NCBI RefSeq assembly: GCF_006716765.1 | Contig: NZ_VFPO01000001.1 | Location: 248,001 to 312,000 of the forward strand | Source: Actinomadura hallensis | GTDB lineage: Bacteria; Actinomycetota; Actinomycetes; Streptosporangiales; Streptosporangiaceae | Direction: 5' to 3' | Length of the DNA: 64,000 nucleotides | Shown here: positions 25,647 to 34,345 of the stretch, piece after piece | Numbering within the stretch: the stretch's first letter is position 1 | Layout of the letters: every line of letters starts with the position of its first letter | Notes under the pieces: generated by a model | Seen by the model: the letters and a program-made list of their open reading frames with translations, nothing else | The model's database searches: none | What the model was told of the DNA's origin: nothing | Translations under genes and position numbers: made by a program

Positions 25647-26312
25647 TCAGCCGGTGACCGGAAGGTCGTGCTCGACCGGGGTCGGGGCGGGCGCCTCCTT
25701 CGGCTTCTCCATCGGGGCGGACTTGCCGCAGGTCGCGGACGCGATCCGCACCGTCGTCGGCTTGCCCGGCAGCGGGAGCCTGAGTTCCACCGCGGTCACG
25801 GCGAGCCGGCCGTCGGCCATGCGCTGCTGCTTGTTCAGTGTGAGCGACGTGCGCCCGAGGCCCTCGACGTCCACCGGGATCGTGGTGTTGGGCGGCGGGG
25901 ACGCGTCGAGGCGCTTGCCGGCGATGACCGCGCGGGCCAGGTGCGCCGAGCCCTGTCCGTCGCGGCACTTCGCGGTGACGGCCTCGGCCAGCAGCTCCGC
26001 GGCCGGGACCGCGGCCTTCGCGACCGTCGACCGGGCACGGGCGGGGGCCGCGCTGACGTTCAGCGCCGACGCGTCGATCAGCTTGGTGTGGTTCTCCCGC
26101 AGCAGGTTCCTGCGCACCGTCCCGGTGGTGGACGACACGGCGGGCACCGGCGGCACCGAGACCGGTCCGTCCACCTTCAGCCCGTAGGCCGAGCCCTCAG
26201 CGCCCTGCGCGGGCGCGGCGAGGGCCGGGGTCGTGGCGGTGAGCCCGGTGGCGAGTCCGGCGGCGAGGAGGCCGGCGGTGGCGATTCGTTTGGCGGCATG
26301 GGTGTGACGCAT
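25647..26312 (-). CDS. Secreted protein ending in LPVTG (choice-of-anchor P-like)
   Basis: 221 residues. A Sec signal peptide covers residues 1 to about 33 (ending LTATTPALAAPAQG). The mature part begins AYGLKVDGPVSVPPVPAVSS and is beta-rich with two cysteines, resembling the choice-of-anchor P group (recalled, not searched). The last nine residues are VEHDLPVTG and the stop follows at once: there is a sortase-like LPxTG pentapeptide but no hydrophobic segment or basic tail. ATG at 26312 has CGGAG upstream; longer upstream reading is not credible. Surface-exposed or released; how it would be anchored is unclear. Confidence 0.8.
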   Translation of the reverse strand: MRHTHAAKRIATAGLLAAGLATGLTATTPALAAPAQGAEGSAYGLKVDGPVSVPPVPAVSSTTGTVRRNLLRENHTKLIDASALNVSAAPARARSTVAKAAVPAAELLAEAVTAKCRDGQGSAHLARAVIAGKRLDASPPPNTTIPVDVEGLGRTSLTLNKQQRMADGRLAVTAVELRLPLPGKPTTVRIASATCGKSAPMEKPKEAPAPTPVEHDLPVTG

Positions 26313-26374
26313 GGGCGTGCTCCGTTTTCTCGTTGATCGTGAAATGAGGCTGGGCGGACGGCCAGGCCCGCCGG

Positions 26375-27205
26375 TCAGGCGCGGATGAGCACCAGGGAGC
26401 CGAGCGGGACCCTGGACAGGGCTTTCAGCGCGTCGTCCGGCACGCGGACGCAGCCGTGCGTGACCGCCTTGCCGAACACCGAGGCGTCGGGCCAGCCGTG
26501 CAGGGCGACGGTGCCGGGACCGCCGCCGAAGGTGTCGAGGGTCGCCGAGTGGGCCCCGAGCGGCAGGACGAGCGGGCTCGGCTCCTTCTCGTTCCTGGTG
26601 AGCGTGGCCAGCAGGAACGTCCGGCCGGTCGGCGTCGGCGTCTCGGCGCCGCCGATCGCGACCCGCCACCGGCCCACCTCCCGCCCGGACTTCGCCAGCG
26701 TGAGGACGCGCCTGCCGAGGTCGACGCGGACGGTGTACGGCGTGCGCGCCGTCCGCAGCCCCTCACCGGAGATCCATCCGGTGGCGTTGTTGGGGCGGCT
26801 CGGCAGCAGCACCCGGCGCCAGGCGCCCGAGGTCTCCACCACGGGAACCCAGGTCGGGCCGCCGAGCTGCCGGGTGGGCAGGGTGGCGATGCGGCGGCCG
26901 TCCGGCCGGTCGAGCACCGGCAGAGCCGTGGACGGGTTGACGACCAGGCCGTCGGTGACGCCGTCCGGCGCCGGGTCCTTCGGAGCGCCGCGGACGGTGG
27001 TGTACGTCGTGGCCTCGGGAACCTTGACGGACGCGGCCCTGTTCTCGGCCTCGGTCCGGGCCGCGGGCTCGCCGCTCTCCTTCACCGACGCCGTGCCGGC
27101 GGGCGCGCCGCCGCATCCGCCGAGCAGCAGCACGGCGGCCGCCGCGGGGACCAGGCCGGCGGTGAGGACGCGGTGAATTCGCCGCGGGGGATTCAAGATG
27201 GCCAT
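26375..27205 (-). CDS. L,D-transpeptidase lipoprotein
   Basis: 276 residues. A lipoprotein signal ends at Cys31 (AAVLLLGGCGG). A small SH3-like segment (about 75-150) precedes the YkuD catalytic domain, whose active site reads THGCVR with Cys252. This class makes 3-3 cross-links in peptidoglycan or attaches proteins, outside the membrane. ATG at 27205 has no ribosome site, but TAATAT lies 8 bases upstream as a -10, which would give a leaderless mRNA. It is close to the LPVTG secreted protein on the same strand. Confidence 0.9.
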   Translation of the reverse strand: MAILNPPRRIHRVLTAGLVPAAAAVLLLGGCGGAPAGTASVKESGEPAARTEAENRAASVKVPEATTYTTVRGAPKDPAPDGVTDGLVVNPSTALPVLDRPDGRRIATLPTRQLGGPTWVPVVETSGAWRRVLLPSRPNNATGWISGEGLRTARTPYTVRVDLGRRVLTLAKSGREVGRWRVAIGGAETPTPTGRTFLLATLTRNEKEPSPLVLPLGAHSATLDTFGGGPGTVALHGWPDASVFGKAVTHGCVRVPDDALKALSRVPLGSLVLIRA

Positions 27206-27357
27206 GGGCGGCGATATTAGCGGCGGCGGAGTCACAGACAGCGGAATTGGCGAAGTTTTGCGTTGCGTCGGCATTCTGAAATGCCGACATTCTCTGATTC
27301 GCCAGCAGAATTGTTGGGTCTCGGCGTATTCGGTTAAATCGGAATATCGACGGCGGA

Positions 27358-27831
27358 TCAGGCGGGGAGGGGGACCGGGCCGCCGCCGCCCTCCGGCCTG
27401 GACGCCGCCGCGTGGAACTCCGACAGCCCCCACAGCAGCGCCGCCCGCGCCGGCACCGGCATCGAGGCCAGGACGCGCGCCAGCTCCTCGCGGCGGCGCG
27501 CCCGCAGCCGGTCCAGCAGCGCCTGCCCGTCCCCGCTGAGCCGCACCGTCACCTCGCGCCGGTCGCGGCCGTGGTCGCGGGTCAGCATCCCCGACGCCTC
27601 CAGGCGGTCGCACAGCCGGCTCGCCGAGGACACCAGCGCGTCCAGCTCGTCCGCCAGGCGGCTCACGTTGACCGGACCGCGCTCCAGAACGAACAGCGCC
27701 CGCAGCTGAGCCGACGGAACGGGCACGTCGGACGAGCTGTGGGCGCTGGACCAGATGTTCATCAGGGCCGAGGCCACGCCGTCGAGCTCCGCCGCGGATT
27801 CCGCGGCGTCCTCACTCGGCGTGGCGACCAT
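27358..27831 (-). CDS. MarR family transcriptional regulator
   Basis: 157 residues from ATG 27831; in-frame GTG codons just upstream are alternatives. The winged helix reads SAQLRALFVLERGPVNVSRL, ALVSSASRLCDRLEASGMLT, then the wing RDHGRDRREVTVRLSGDG. A Gly/Pro-rich tail closes the protein. The ligand and target genes are unknown; it is flanked by the L,D-transpeptidase and the broken response-regulator locus. Confidence 0.88.
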   Translation of the reverse strand: MVATPSEDAAESAAELDGVASALMNIWSSAHSSSDVPVPSAQLRALFVLERGPVNVSRLADELDALVSSASRLCDRLEASGMLTRDHGRDRREVTVRLSGDGQALLDRLRARRREELARVLASMPVPARAALLWGLSEFHAAASRPEGGGGPVPLPA

Positions 27832-27938
27832 GCCTTCCACTGTTACACACGCCGCGGTCCGAGGCACAAGGCAGGGCGGGCCCCCGCGCCCTTGTGCCCC
27901 CGCGGCTCCGCGGGGCGCATGACCGGGCGGGGCGCGGA

Positions 27939-28330
27939 TCAGCGGGGAAGCCTGACCACCGTCACGAAGAAGTCGTCGATCTGGCGGACGACGGAGATGA
28001 ACTGGTCGAAGTCGACCGGCTTGGTGACGTAGGCGTTGGCGTGCAGGTTGTAGCTGCGCAGGATGTCCTCGTCGGCCTCGGACGTCGTGAGCACCACGAC
28101 CGGGATCCGGCGGAGCTCCTCGTCCTCCTTGATCTCCTGGAGCACCTCGCGGCCGTCCTTGCGGGGCAGGTTGAGGTCGAGGAGCACCAGGTCCGGGCGG
28201 GGGACGCCGGCGTACTCGCCCTCCCGCCGCAGGAAGGCCATGGCCTGCTCGCCGTCGTTGACGACGTGCAGCGTGTTGTTGACCTTGTTGTGCTCGAACG
28301 CCTTGACGGTCAGCAGGACGTCGCCTGCGG
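27939..28330 (-). pseudogene. Response regulator (receiver-only) lacking its N-terminus
   Basis: From 28330 leftward the frame reads [20 protein letters not shown] and on through a receiver domain: phosphoacceptor in [14 protein letters not shown], switch Thr in [12 protein letters not shown], Lys in [12 protein letters not shown]. It ends FVTVVRLPR. The expected opening [10 protein letters not shown], with the metal-binding acids, is missing. The sequence instead joins, out of frame, to another response regulator (28310-28879). No start codon is available near the join. It looks like the downstream half of a deletion. Confidence 0.75.
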
Positions 28331-28879
28331 CCGGTACCGGGTGTGGTGCCGCAGCGTCGTGTCCCGCAGGATCGGGACGGGCAGCAGGCCGCGCTCCAGC
28401 CGGGCGTTCTCCCGGCTCAGCGCCCGCGCCTCCACGAGCTGCCGCTCGGACTCGTCGGCGCGCTTGCGCTCGATGGCGTAGCTGATGGCCCGGGTGAGCA
28501 GCGCGCCGTCCACGTCCTGTTTGACCAGGTAGTCCTGGGCGCCCGCGGCGACGGCCTCCACCCCCACGTGCGCGTCGGCGAGCCCGGTCAGCACGAGGAC
28601 CGCGATGGACGGCGCGTGGGCGTGCATCTGGTGCAGCGCGTCGAGGCCGTCCGCGTCCGGCAGGGACAGGTCGACGATGATGCACTGGATGTCGTGCCGC
28701 AGCGCGTCGAGGGCTTCGGCGAGCGTGGTCGCGACGGTGATCCGCACCCCGGGCTGCGCCTCGGTCAGCAGCTCCTCGAACAGGAACGCGTCGCCCGGGT
28801 CGTCCTCGACCAGGAGGAGGTGGGGGGACCCGGCCACGCCGAGGAGCCGCTCCGCGCCGCGACTGTGCATCGCGGTCAT
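28310..28879 (-). CDS. Response-regulator part of an RsbU-like phosphatase, truncated
   Basis: 189 residues as read. A complete receiver domain ([18 protein letters not shown]; phosphoacceptor Asp in [13 protein letters not shown]; Lys in [10 protein letters not shown]) is followed by the coiled linker and [20 protein letters not shown] that lead into a PP2C/SpoIIE phosphatase domain in related proteins. Here the frame breaks after HTRYRPQ and stops at ATSC; the phosphatase domain is absent and the next bases are the middle of a different response regulator. ATG at 28879 has AAGGAG at good spacing. Product likely non-functional as a phosphatase. Confidence 0.75.
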   Translation of the reverse strand: MTAMHSRGAERLLGVAGSPHLLLVEDDPGDAFLFEELLTEAQPGVRITVATTLAEALDALRHDIQCIIVDLSLPDADGLDALHQMHAHAPSIAVLVLTGLADAHVGVEAVAAGAQDYLVKQDVDGALLTRAISYAIERKRADESERQLVEARALSRENARLERGLLPVPILRDTTLRHHTRYRPQATSC

Positions 28880-29563
28880 CGATCAGCTCCTTAGGTTCGG
28901 CGCGGCGACGGGCGGGGGGCTGTCGCTTGCCGTTGAGCAAATGTTAGAGACACCCCGACCGCAATAGGGAGCCCGCGCGCGCACGAAACCCCCCGAAGAA
29001 GCCTCCCGGCGCCTTGGCGGCGGGAACTCATGCTCGGTGTCGGGCCGGAGTGCGGACTGGTGCGACCGGCCGCTCGCGTGGTCGGGGCCGGGTTTCCAGG
29101 CCACGTTCTGTCTGGCGCGGTGCCGGCCTCGGCAGGAGGGACACTCGCGCGCTGCGGCCACTGCGGCGGGGGCGGAGGGGGTGGGGTCGGTCGGTGTCGG
29201 ACCGGTCTGCGGGTCAGGGCGACTGGTCGCTCGGCATTGGGGGACGGGCTTGTCGTGCTGGTCGGCCTGGCTTACGAGGTCACCTCCGCTCTGCGTGGTT
29301 CTGGTCCGGTTCTCGGGGGCGCTGGCGGGGTGCGGATCGGTCTCTGCGGACGGGGCCGCCGGTGGAGAGAAAGGGTCGCTCACCGGCCCGGGATCGCGCC
29401 GTCTCGGAGGGGCGGGCCGTGATGCGAAAGTCGCAATGGCGATTGGTCGCGCGAGGCGGGGCGTGCGGCAAGTGGGCTGCGCACGGTGCTTGATCGATTC
29501 GGCCGGGGCCAAGCGCAGGAAGGGAGGAAGTGGCCGGGCCGAATGAATGCGGCGGGTTTTCGA
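28880..29563. other. About 680 bp without a recognisable gene
   Basis: Frames open on both strands here (for example 29037-29546 on plus) show Arg/Gly/Ser-rich composition and no family features. A small AT-richer patch at 28935-28965 probably holds the promoter of the truncated response regulator. I see no repeats or hairpins of note. Confidence 0.5.
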
Positions 29564-29866
29564 TCAGGCGGATTTGGGGGTGCGGCGGGCCGCTTTCTGG
29601 GCCGCTCTGCGCTGGGCGGCGTTGGCCCTGGCGCGGTTGAGGCTTTCCCTGACCTTCGCGGCGCCGCGGGCCGCGGTGACGCCGTCTATGGTGCGGCCCG
29701 CGTAAACCGCGAGGACCTCCGCGACGGGCGGCGGCTGCCATTCCTCCTTCGGGGCGGCGGGCAGGGCGGGCAGGGGGGTGACGGCTGAGTTTCCGGGCAC
29801 GGGGACGAGCGCGAGATGCGATTGGCAGCGCGGGCACTGCGCCCCCACATGGGTGTCTCTGCTCAT
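29564..29866 (-). CDS. Small hypothetical protein with N-terminal CxxC
   Basis: 100 residues from ATG 29866. It opens MSRDTHVGAQCPRCQSHLAL, a two-cysteine knuckle, followed by a Pro-rich linker and a basic helix (KVRESLNRARANAAQRRAAQ). Only one CxxC pair is present, so metal binding would need dimerisation. No Shine-Dalgarno is visible; TAATGA about 10 bases upstream could be a -10 for a leaderless mRNA. The coding look is moderate and the function unknown; the basic C-terminus might bind nucleic acid. Confidence 0.55.
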   Translation of the reverse strand: MSRDTHVGAQCPRCQSHLALVPVPGNSAVTPLPALPAAPKEEWQPPPVAEVLAVYAGRTIDGVTAARGAAKVRESLNRARANAAQRRAAQKAARRTPKSA

Positions 29867-29927
29867 AACAGAAATCATTACCCACGCCTCTGACAAAACA
29901 GCGCGGGCGGCGCATTGGACCGGATCG

Positions 29928-31055
29928 TTATCTGTCCCGCCCGGTGGCGCGGCGGAGCCACGCCCGCCGGGAGACGGCCCCGGCGGGCGGGTCGCCGGTG
30001 ACGCGGAGCGAGTCCGGCCGCCGGGGGCCGAACGCGCATTCGCGGAGGTCGACGCCGGTGACGTGGATGAGTTCCGCGCGGGTCCGCAGCAGGGAGGTGA
30101 GCCGGACGCCCGCCGGACCGGTCCACGACTCGGGTTCCGCGAGGCCCGGGATCGGGTCGGGCAGCGCGCGGACCGAGACCGCCCCCTCGAAGGCCGCGCC
30201 CTCCAGGTCCAGGCCCGCGCGCCGCAGCCGGAAGTCCGCGTCCCCGTGGACGGTCGCGCCGCGCGCCGTGACCCGCTGCGCCGCCGCGTGGACGTGGAGC
30301 CCGCCGTGCACGGCGGCGCCCGACAGCCCGAGCCCGCCGCCCGTGACCAGCGGTCCCAGCCGCGTGCCCCCGCGGAACCGGGCGCCCTCGAACCGGGCGT
30401 GCCGCGTCACCCGGACGTGCCGGAAGGACACGGCCCCGCCGAACGTCGCCGCCTGCATGGCCGCGTCCCGTCCGAAGGAGGCGCGGGCGAAGGACGCGGG
30501 AGCCAGGAACGCCGCGCGCCGGAACGAGGCGTCGGCGTGCCAGGACGACTCGCCGAAGGCCGCCTCGCCGACGAAGACCGCCTCCTCGAACGAGGAGTGC
30601 CGGTGGAAGCGCGCCCGGCGGAAGGAGACGTCGCGCCCGAAGCGCACCTCGCGGAACGACGCGTTGCCGAAGAACCGCGCGTCGTGCAGCGCCGTCGTCC
30701 CGAGGAAGCAGGCGCCGTCGAACGAGCTGTCGCCCTCGACGCAGACGCCCCGCAGCGCGGCGTCCGACGTCAGCACCGCCCCGTCGAAGCGGGTGCGCCC
30801 GAGGTGGGGGCGCCCGTCGGGGCCGGTGACGGCGTCCAGGACGGCCTCCAGCAGCCACGAGGGGACGGTGACGCCGCGCAGGTCGATCTCGGCGCCCGGA
30901 CGCAGCGCGCCCACGAACCGCTCGAACTCGCGGGGACCCAGGTGGGCGGGGCAGCCGCCGGACGGTTCGGTCGCGCGGCCTGAGCATCGCCTGACGGCCG
31001 AGCAGCGGGGCCAGGACACCGAGGCGGGAGACGGTTCAGGAGGGACCACGGTCAT
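29928..31055 (-). CDS. Pentapeptide-repeat-like protein
   Basis: About 375 residues. After a low-complexity N-terminus come many A(x)F-type repeats: RFDGAVLTSDAAL, SSFDGACFLGTTAL, ARFFGNASFREVRFGRDVSF, and so on to about residue 230. This is the pattern of a right-handed quadrilateral beta-helix. No membrane segment is visible, unlike the two larger proteins at 41295 and 60386. The start is uncertain: ATG 31055, 31094 or 31187 are in frame and none has a clear ribosome site. Some pentapeptide proteins mimic DNA and protect gyrase; others are structural. It diverges from ppk. Confidence 0.75.
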   Translation of the reverse strand: MTVVPPEPSPASVSWPRCSAVRRCSGRATEPSGGCPAHLGPREFERFVGALRPGAEIDLRGVTVPSWLLEAVLDAVTGPDGRPHLGRTRFDGAVLTSDAALRGVCVEGDSSFDGACFLGTTALHDARFFGNASFREVRFGRDVSFRRARFHRHSSFEEAVFVGEAAFGESSWHADASFRRAAFLAPASFARASFGRDAAMQAATFGGAVSFRHVRVTRHARFEGARFRGGTRLGPLVTGGGLGLSGAAVHGGLHVHAAAQRVTARGATVHGDADFRLRRAGLDLEGAAFEGAVSVRALPDPIPGLAEPESWTGPAGVRLTSLLRTRAELIHVTGVDLRECAFGPRRPDSLRVTGDPPAGAVSRRAWLRRATGRDR

Positions 31056-31259
31056 CGGTGTACCCACGGCAAAGGCCACCGTAAGGCTCTCCATGCCGAC
31101 AGGAGACTGCTCCCTAGCGGTCACGAAGCCGGACCCGGGAACACCTCCGGAAAATGCCGAGTGATCTGAGGGAACCCGGGGGATCATTGAAGTGTCTGAT
31201 ATATCGGCGAAATCGCCGAGTTGGACCGTCGTTCACCTTGTTCAGGGAAGATCACTGGT

Positions 31260-33341
31260 ATGACCGTCAACCCGGGACAGCTACCCCAGCCTGCGGCGCT
31301 GCCGGACGACCGCTTCCTCGACCGCGAGGAGAGCTGGCTGAGGTTCAATCAGCGCGTCCTGGAACTCGCCGAGGACCCCTCCCTGCCGCTCCTCGAACGG
31401 GTCCGCTTCCTGTCGATCTTCGCGAGCAACCTGGACGAGTTCTTCATGGTGCGCGTCGCCGGCCTCGCCCGCCGGATGGCGACCGGGCTCGCCGTCCAGT
31501 CCGCCAGCGGCCGGCAGCCCCGCGAAATCCTCCAGCGCACCGGAGAGGTCGCGCACGAGCTGATGCAGCGGCACGCCGCCTGCTTCCGCGACGCGATCCT
31601 CCCCGCGCTCGCCGAGGAGGGCATCGACATCCTGCGCTGGGACCAGCTGGCCGAGACCGAGCAGGAGAGCCTGCGGCGGCTGTTCCGCGACCGGATCTAC
31701 CCGGTCCTCACCCCGCTGGTCGTCGACTCCGCGCACCCCTTCCCGTACATCTCGGGCCTGTCGCTCAACCTCGCCGTGATCGTCCGCGACCCGGAGACCG
31801 ACGCGACGATGTTCGCCCGCGTCAAGGTCCCGCCGCTGCTGCCGCGCTTCATCGAGGCGTCCCCCGACCGGTTCACGCCGCTGGAGGACGTCATCGCCGC
31901 GCACCTCGGGCAGCTGTTCGTCGGGATGGAGGTCGTCGAGCACCACGCGTTCCGCGTCACCCGCAACCAGGACCTGGAGATCGACGACGACATAAGCGAG
32001 GGGCTCCTGCAGGCCCTGGAGCGGGAGCTGCTGCGCCGCCGGTTCGGCCCGGTCGTCCGGCTGGAGGTCGAGGAGTCGATCTCCGACGGCGTGCTGGACC
32101 TGCTGACCTCCGAACTCGCCGTGGACGAGGGCCAGATCTACCGCGTCGACGGCCCCCTCGACCTCGGCGGCCTCGCGTCCATCGCCGACCTCGACCGCCC
32201 GGAGCTGAAGTACCCCCCTTTCGTCCCGTCGAAGGACGCGCTCCCTGAGGACGCGAGCGTCTTCTCCGCCATCCGCGAGCGGGACGTGCTCGTCCACCAC
32301 CCCTACGACTCGTTCACCACGACCGTGCAGCGGCTGATCGAGGACGCCGCGTCCGACCCGCAGGTCCTGGCGATCAAGCAGACGCTGTACCGCACCAGCG
32401 GCGACTCCCCGATCGTGGACGCGCTGATGAGCGCCGCCGAGGCCGGCAAGCAGGTCGTGGTCGTGGTGGAGCTGAAGGCCAGGTTCGACGAGCGCGCCAA
32501 CATCGCGTGGGCGCGCAAGCTGGAGACGGCCGGCTGCCACGTCGTGTACGGGTTCGTCGGGCTGAAGACCCACTGCAAGCTCGCGCTGATCGTCCGGCAG
32601 GAGTCCGACGGGCAGCTGCGCCGCTACTGCCACATCGGCACCGGCAACTACCACCCGAAGACCGCCCGGCTCTACGAGGACTTCGGGCTGCTCACCGCCG
32701 ATCCCGAGGTCGGGGAGGACGTCAGCGCCCTGTTCAACCACCTCACCGGCTACTCGCGGCAGAGCTCCTACAACCGGCTGCTGGTCGCCCCGCACAGCCT
32801 GCGGCCGGGGCTCGTCCAGCGGATCGAGCACGAGATCGAGAACCGGCGGGCCGGGCATCCCGCGCACATCCGCATCAAGTGCAACTCGCTGGTCGACGAG
32901 GTGGTCATCGACGCGCTGTACCGGGCGTCGCGCGCCGGGGTCCCGGTGGACATCTGGGTGCGCGGCATCTGCGCGCTGCGTCCCGGCGTGCCCGGGCTTT
33001 CGGACATGATCCGGGTGCGGAGCGTCCTCGGCCGGTTCCTGGAGCACTCCCGGGTGTTCGCGTTCGAGAACGGCGGCGAGCCCGAGGTGTGGATCGGCAG
33101 CGCCGACCTCATGCACCGCAACCTCGACCGCCGCGTCGAGGCCCTCGTCACGGTCACCGACCGGGCGCAGCGCGACGAGCTGATCTCGCTCATCGACCTC
33201 GCCATGGACGACGGCACCGACGCGTGGACCCTCGACGGCGACGGCACGTGGACGCGGCACAGGCCCAAGCCCGGCGAGACCCTCCGCGACATCCAGACCC
33301 ACCTGATGAAGAGCCGCCGCTGGAGGACGGTCGATGCCTGA
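31260..33341 (+). CDS. ppk1: Polyphosphate kinase 1
   Basis: 693 residues, the normal PPK1 length. It reversibly polymerises the gamma-phosphate of ATP into polyphosphate. The N-terminal domain opens [20 protein letters not shown] and [13 protein letters not shown]. The autophosphorylated histidine is His458 in [20 protein letters not shown]; the second conserved histidine is in [18 protein letters not shown] at 31260 has AGGGAAG upstream. It overlaps the Nudix gene by 8 bp, and a CHAD-domain protein follows, so the block is devoted to polyphosphate and nucleotide phosphates. Confidence 0.97.
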   Translation: MTVNPGQLPQPAALPDDRFLDREESWLRFNQRVLELAEDPSLPLLERVRFLSIFASNLDEFFMVRVAGLARRMATGLAVQSASGRQPREILQRTGEVAHELMQRHAACFRDAILPALAEEGIDILRWDQLAETEQESLRRLFRDRIYPVLTPLVVDSAHPFPYISGLSLNLAVIVRDPETDATMFARVKVPPLLPRFIEASPDRFTPLEDVIAAHLGQLFVGMEVVEHHAFRVTRNQDLEIDDDISEGLLQALERELLRRRFGPVVRLEVEESISDGVLDLLTSELAVDEGQIYRVDGPLDLGGLASIADLDRPELKYPPFVPSKDALPEDASVFSAIRERDVLVHHPYDSFTTTVQRLIEDAASDPQVLAIKQTLYRTSGDSPIVDALMSAAEAGKQVVVVVELKARFDERANIAWARKLETAGCHVVYGFVGLKTHCKLALIVRQESDGQLRRYCHIGTGNYHPKTARLYEDFGLLTADPEVGEDVSALFNHLTGYSRQSSYNRLLVAPHSLRPGLVQRIEHEIENRRAGHPAHIRIKCNSLVDEVVIDALYRASRAGVPVDIWVRGICALRPGVPGLSDMIRVRSVLGRFLEHSRVFAFENGGEPEVWIGSADLMHRNLDRRVEALVTVTDRAQRDELISLIDLAMDDGTDAWTLDGDGTWTRHRPKPGETLRDIQTHLMKSRRWRTVDA

Positions 33342-34233
33342 CAGCCCCGCCCAGGCCCCGACGGGGGTCGTCCGGGCGGCCGGCGCCCTGCTGTGGCGCG
33401 ACGGCCCCGAGGTCGCGGTGGTCCACCGCCCCCGCTACGACGACTGGTCGTTCCCCAAGGGCAAGGTCGACCCGGGAGAGCACGTGCTTCGCGCGGCCGT
33501 CCGCGAGATCGAGGAGGAGACCGGCGTCGTCGCCCGCCTCGGCCGGCGGCTGTCCACCAGCACGTATCCGGTCGGGGAGCGCACCAAGCAGGTCGACTAC
33601 TGGGCCGCGCGTCCCGTCCGGACGGGCCCCTTCACCCCGGACCACGAGGTGGACGAGCTGGTGTGGCTGCCTCCCGAGGAGGCGGAGGCCAAGCTCAGCT
33701 ACCACCACGACATCGAGCTTCTGCACGAGTTCCTGGACGGACCTTTGCGGACCACGCCGCTGGTGATCCTGCGGCACGCGTCCGCCGGGGAGAAGGCGGA
33801 CTGGCACGACGCGGACGAGCTGCGCCCGCTGGACGCCGCGGGCCGCGCCGAGGCCGTCCGCCTCGCCGGCCTCCTGCACGCCTACGGGCCCGCGCGGCTG
33901 ATCAGCTCGGCGACCGCCCGCTGCCTGGAGACCGTCCTGCCCTACGCGCGCCGCACCGGCGCGTCCATTGAGACCGACCCGGCCTTCACCGTCGGGGAAA
34001 CCGCCGCCGGCCAGGCGAGGGACAGGCTGCTCGCCCTGGTCGACGAGGGCGTCCCGACCATCGTGTGCACCCACGGCGAGGTCGTCTCCGAACTCGTCGA
34101 GGGCCTGTGCAAGGAGATGGGGAGGGAGGTGCCGGACGCCCCGGGCCTGCGCAAGTCGGAGTTCTGGGCGGCGCATCTGGCCGACGGCGCGATGCCCGCC
34201 CTGGAACGCCACACGCCCCGGACGGATCCCTAG
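33334..34233 (+). CDS. MutT1-like Nudix plus histidine-phosphatase protein
   Basis: 299 residues. The N-terminal Nudix domain has the full box in [20 protein letters not shown] followed by TGV. The C-terminal half (from about 150) is a histidine-phosphatase-like domain with [12 protein letters not shown] and [13 protein letters not shown]. This two-domain order is that of mycobacterial MutT1, which hydrolyses 8-oxo-(d)GTP and dinucleoside polyphosphates. It starts within the ppk 3' end, so it is co-translated. It likely cleans the nucleotide pool. Confidence 0.9.
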   Translation: MPDSPAQAPTGVVRAAGALLWRDGPEVAVVHRPRYDDWSFPKGKVDPGEHVLRAAVREIEEETGVVARLGRRLSTSTYPVGERTKQVDYWAARPVRTGPFTPDHEVDELVWLPPEEAEAKLSYHHDIELLHEFLDGPLRTTPLVILRHASAGEKADWHDADELRPLDAAGRAEAVRLAGLLHAYGPARLISSATARCLETVLPYARRTGASIETDPAFTVGETAAGQARDRLLALVDEGVPTIVCTHGEVVSELVEGLCKEMGREVPDAPGLRKSEFWAAHLADGAMPALERHTPRTDP

Positions 34234-34252
34234 CTCGCACAGCCCCGAGCGC

Positions 34253-34345
34253 GCACAGACCGGAGCCCGCCCAGACCGGAGCCCGCACAGATCGGGGCCC
34301 GCCCAGACCGGGGCCGCCCAGACCGGGGCCGCCCAGACCGGCTCA
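34253..34345. repeat. 15/16-bp tandem repeat running into a stop codon
   Basis: Six copies of GCCCAGACCGGGGCC-like units (three of 16 bp, three of 15 bp). The last, gcccagaccggctca, contains the TCA (34343-34345) that is the TGA stop of the CYTH-CHAD gene. It lies between convergent genes. Confidence 0.88.

Noticed and set aside
29037..29546. A 169-codon plus frame in the gap after the response-regulator locus.
   Set aside because: Composition is typical of random high-GC DNA and there is no ribosome site or recognisable motif.
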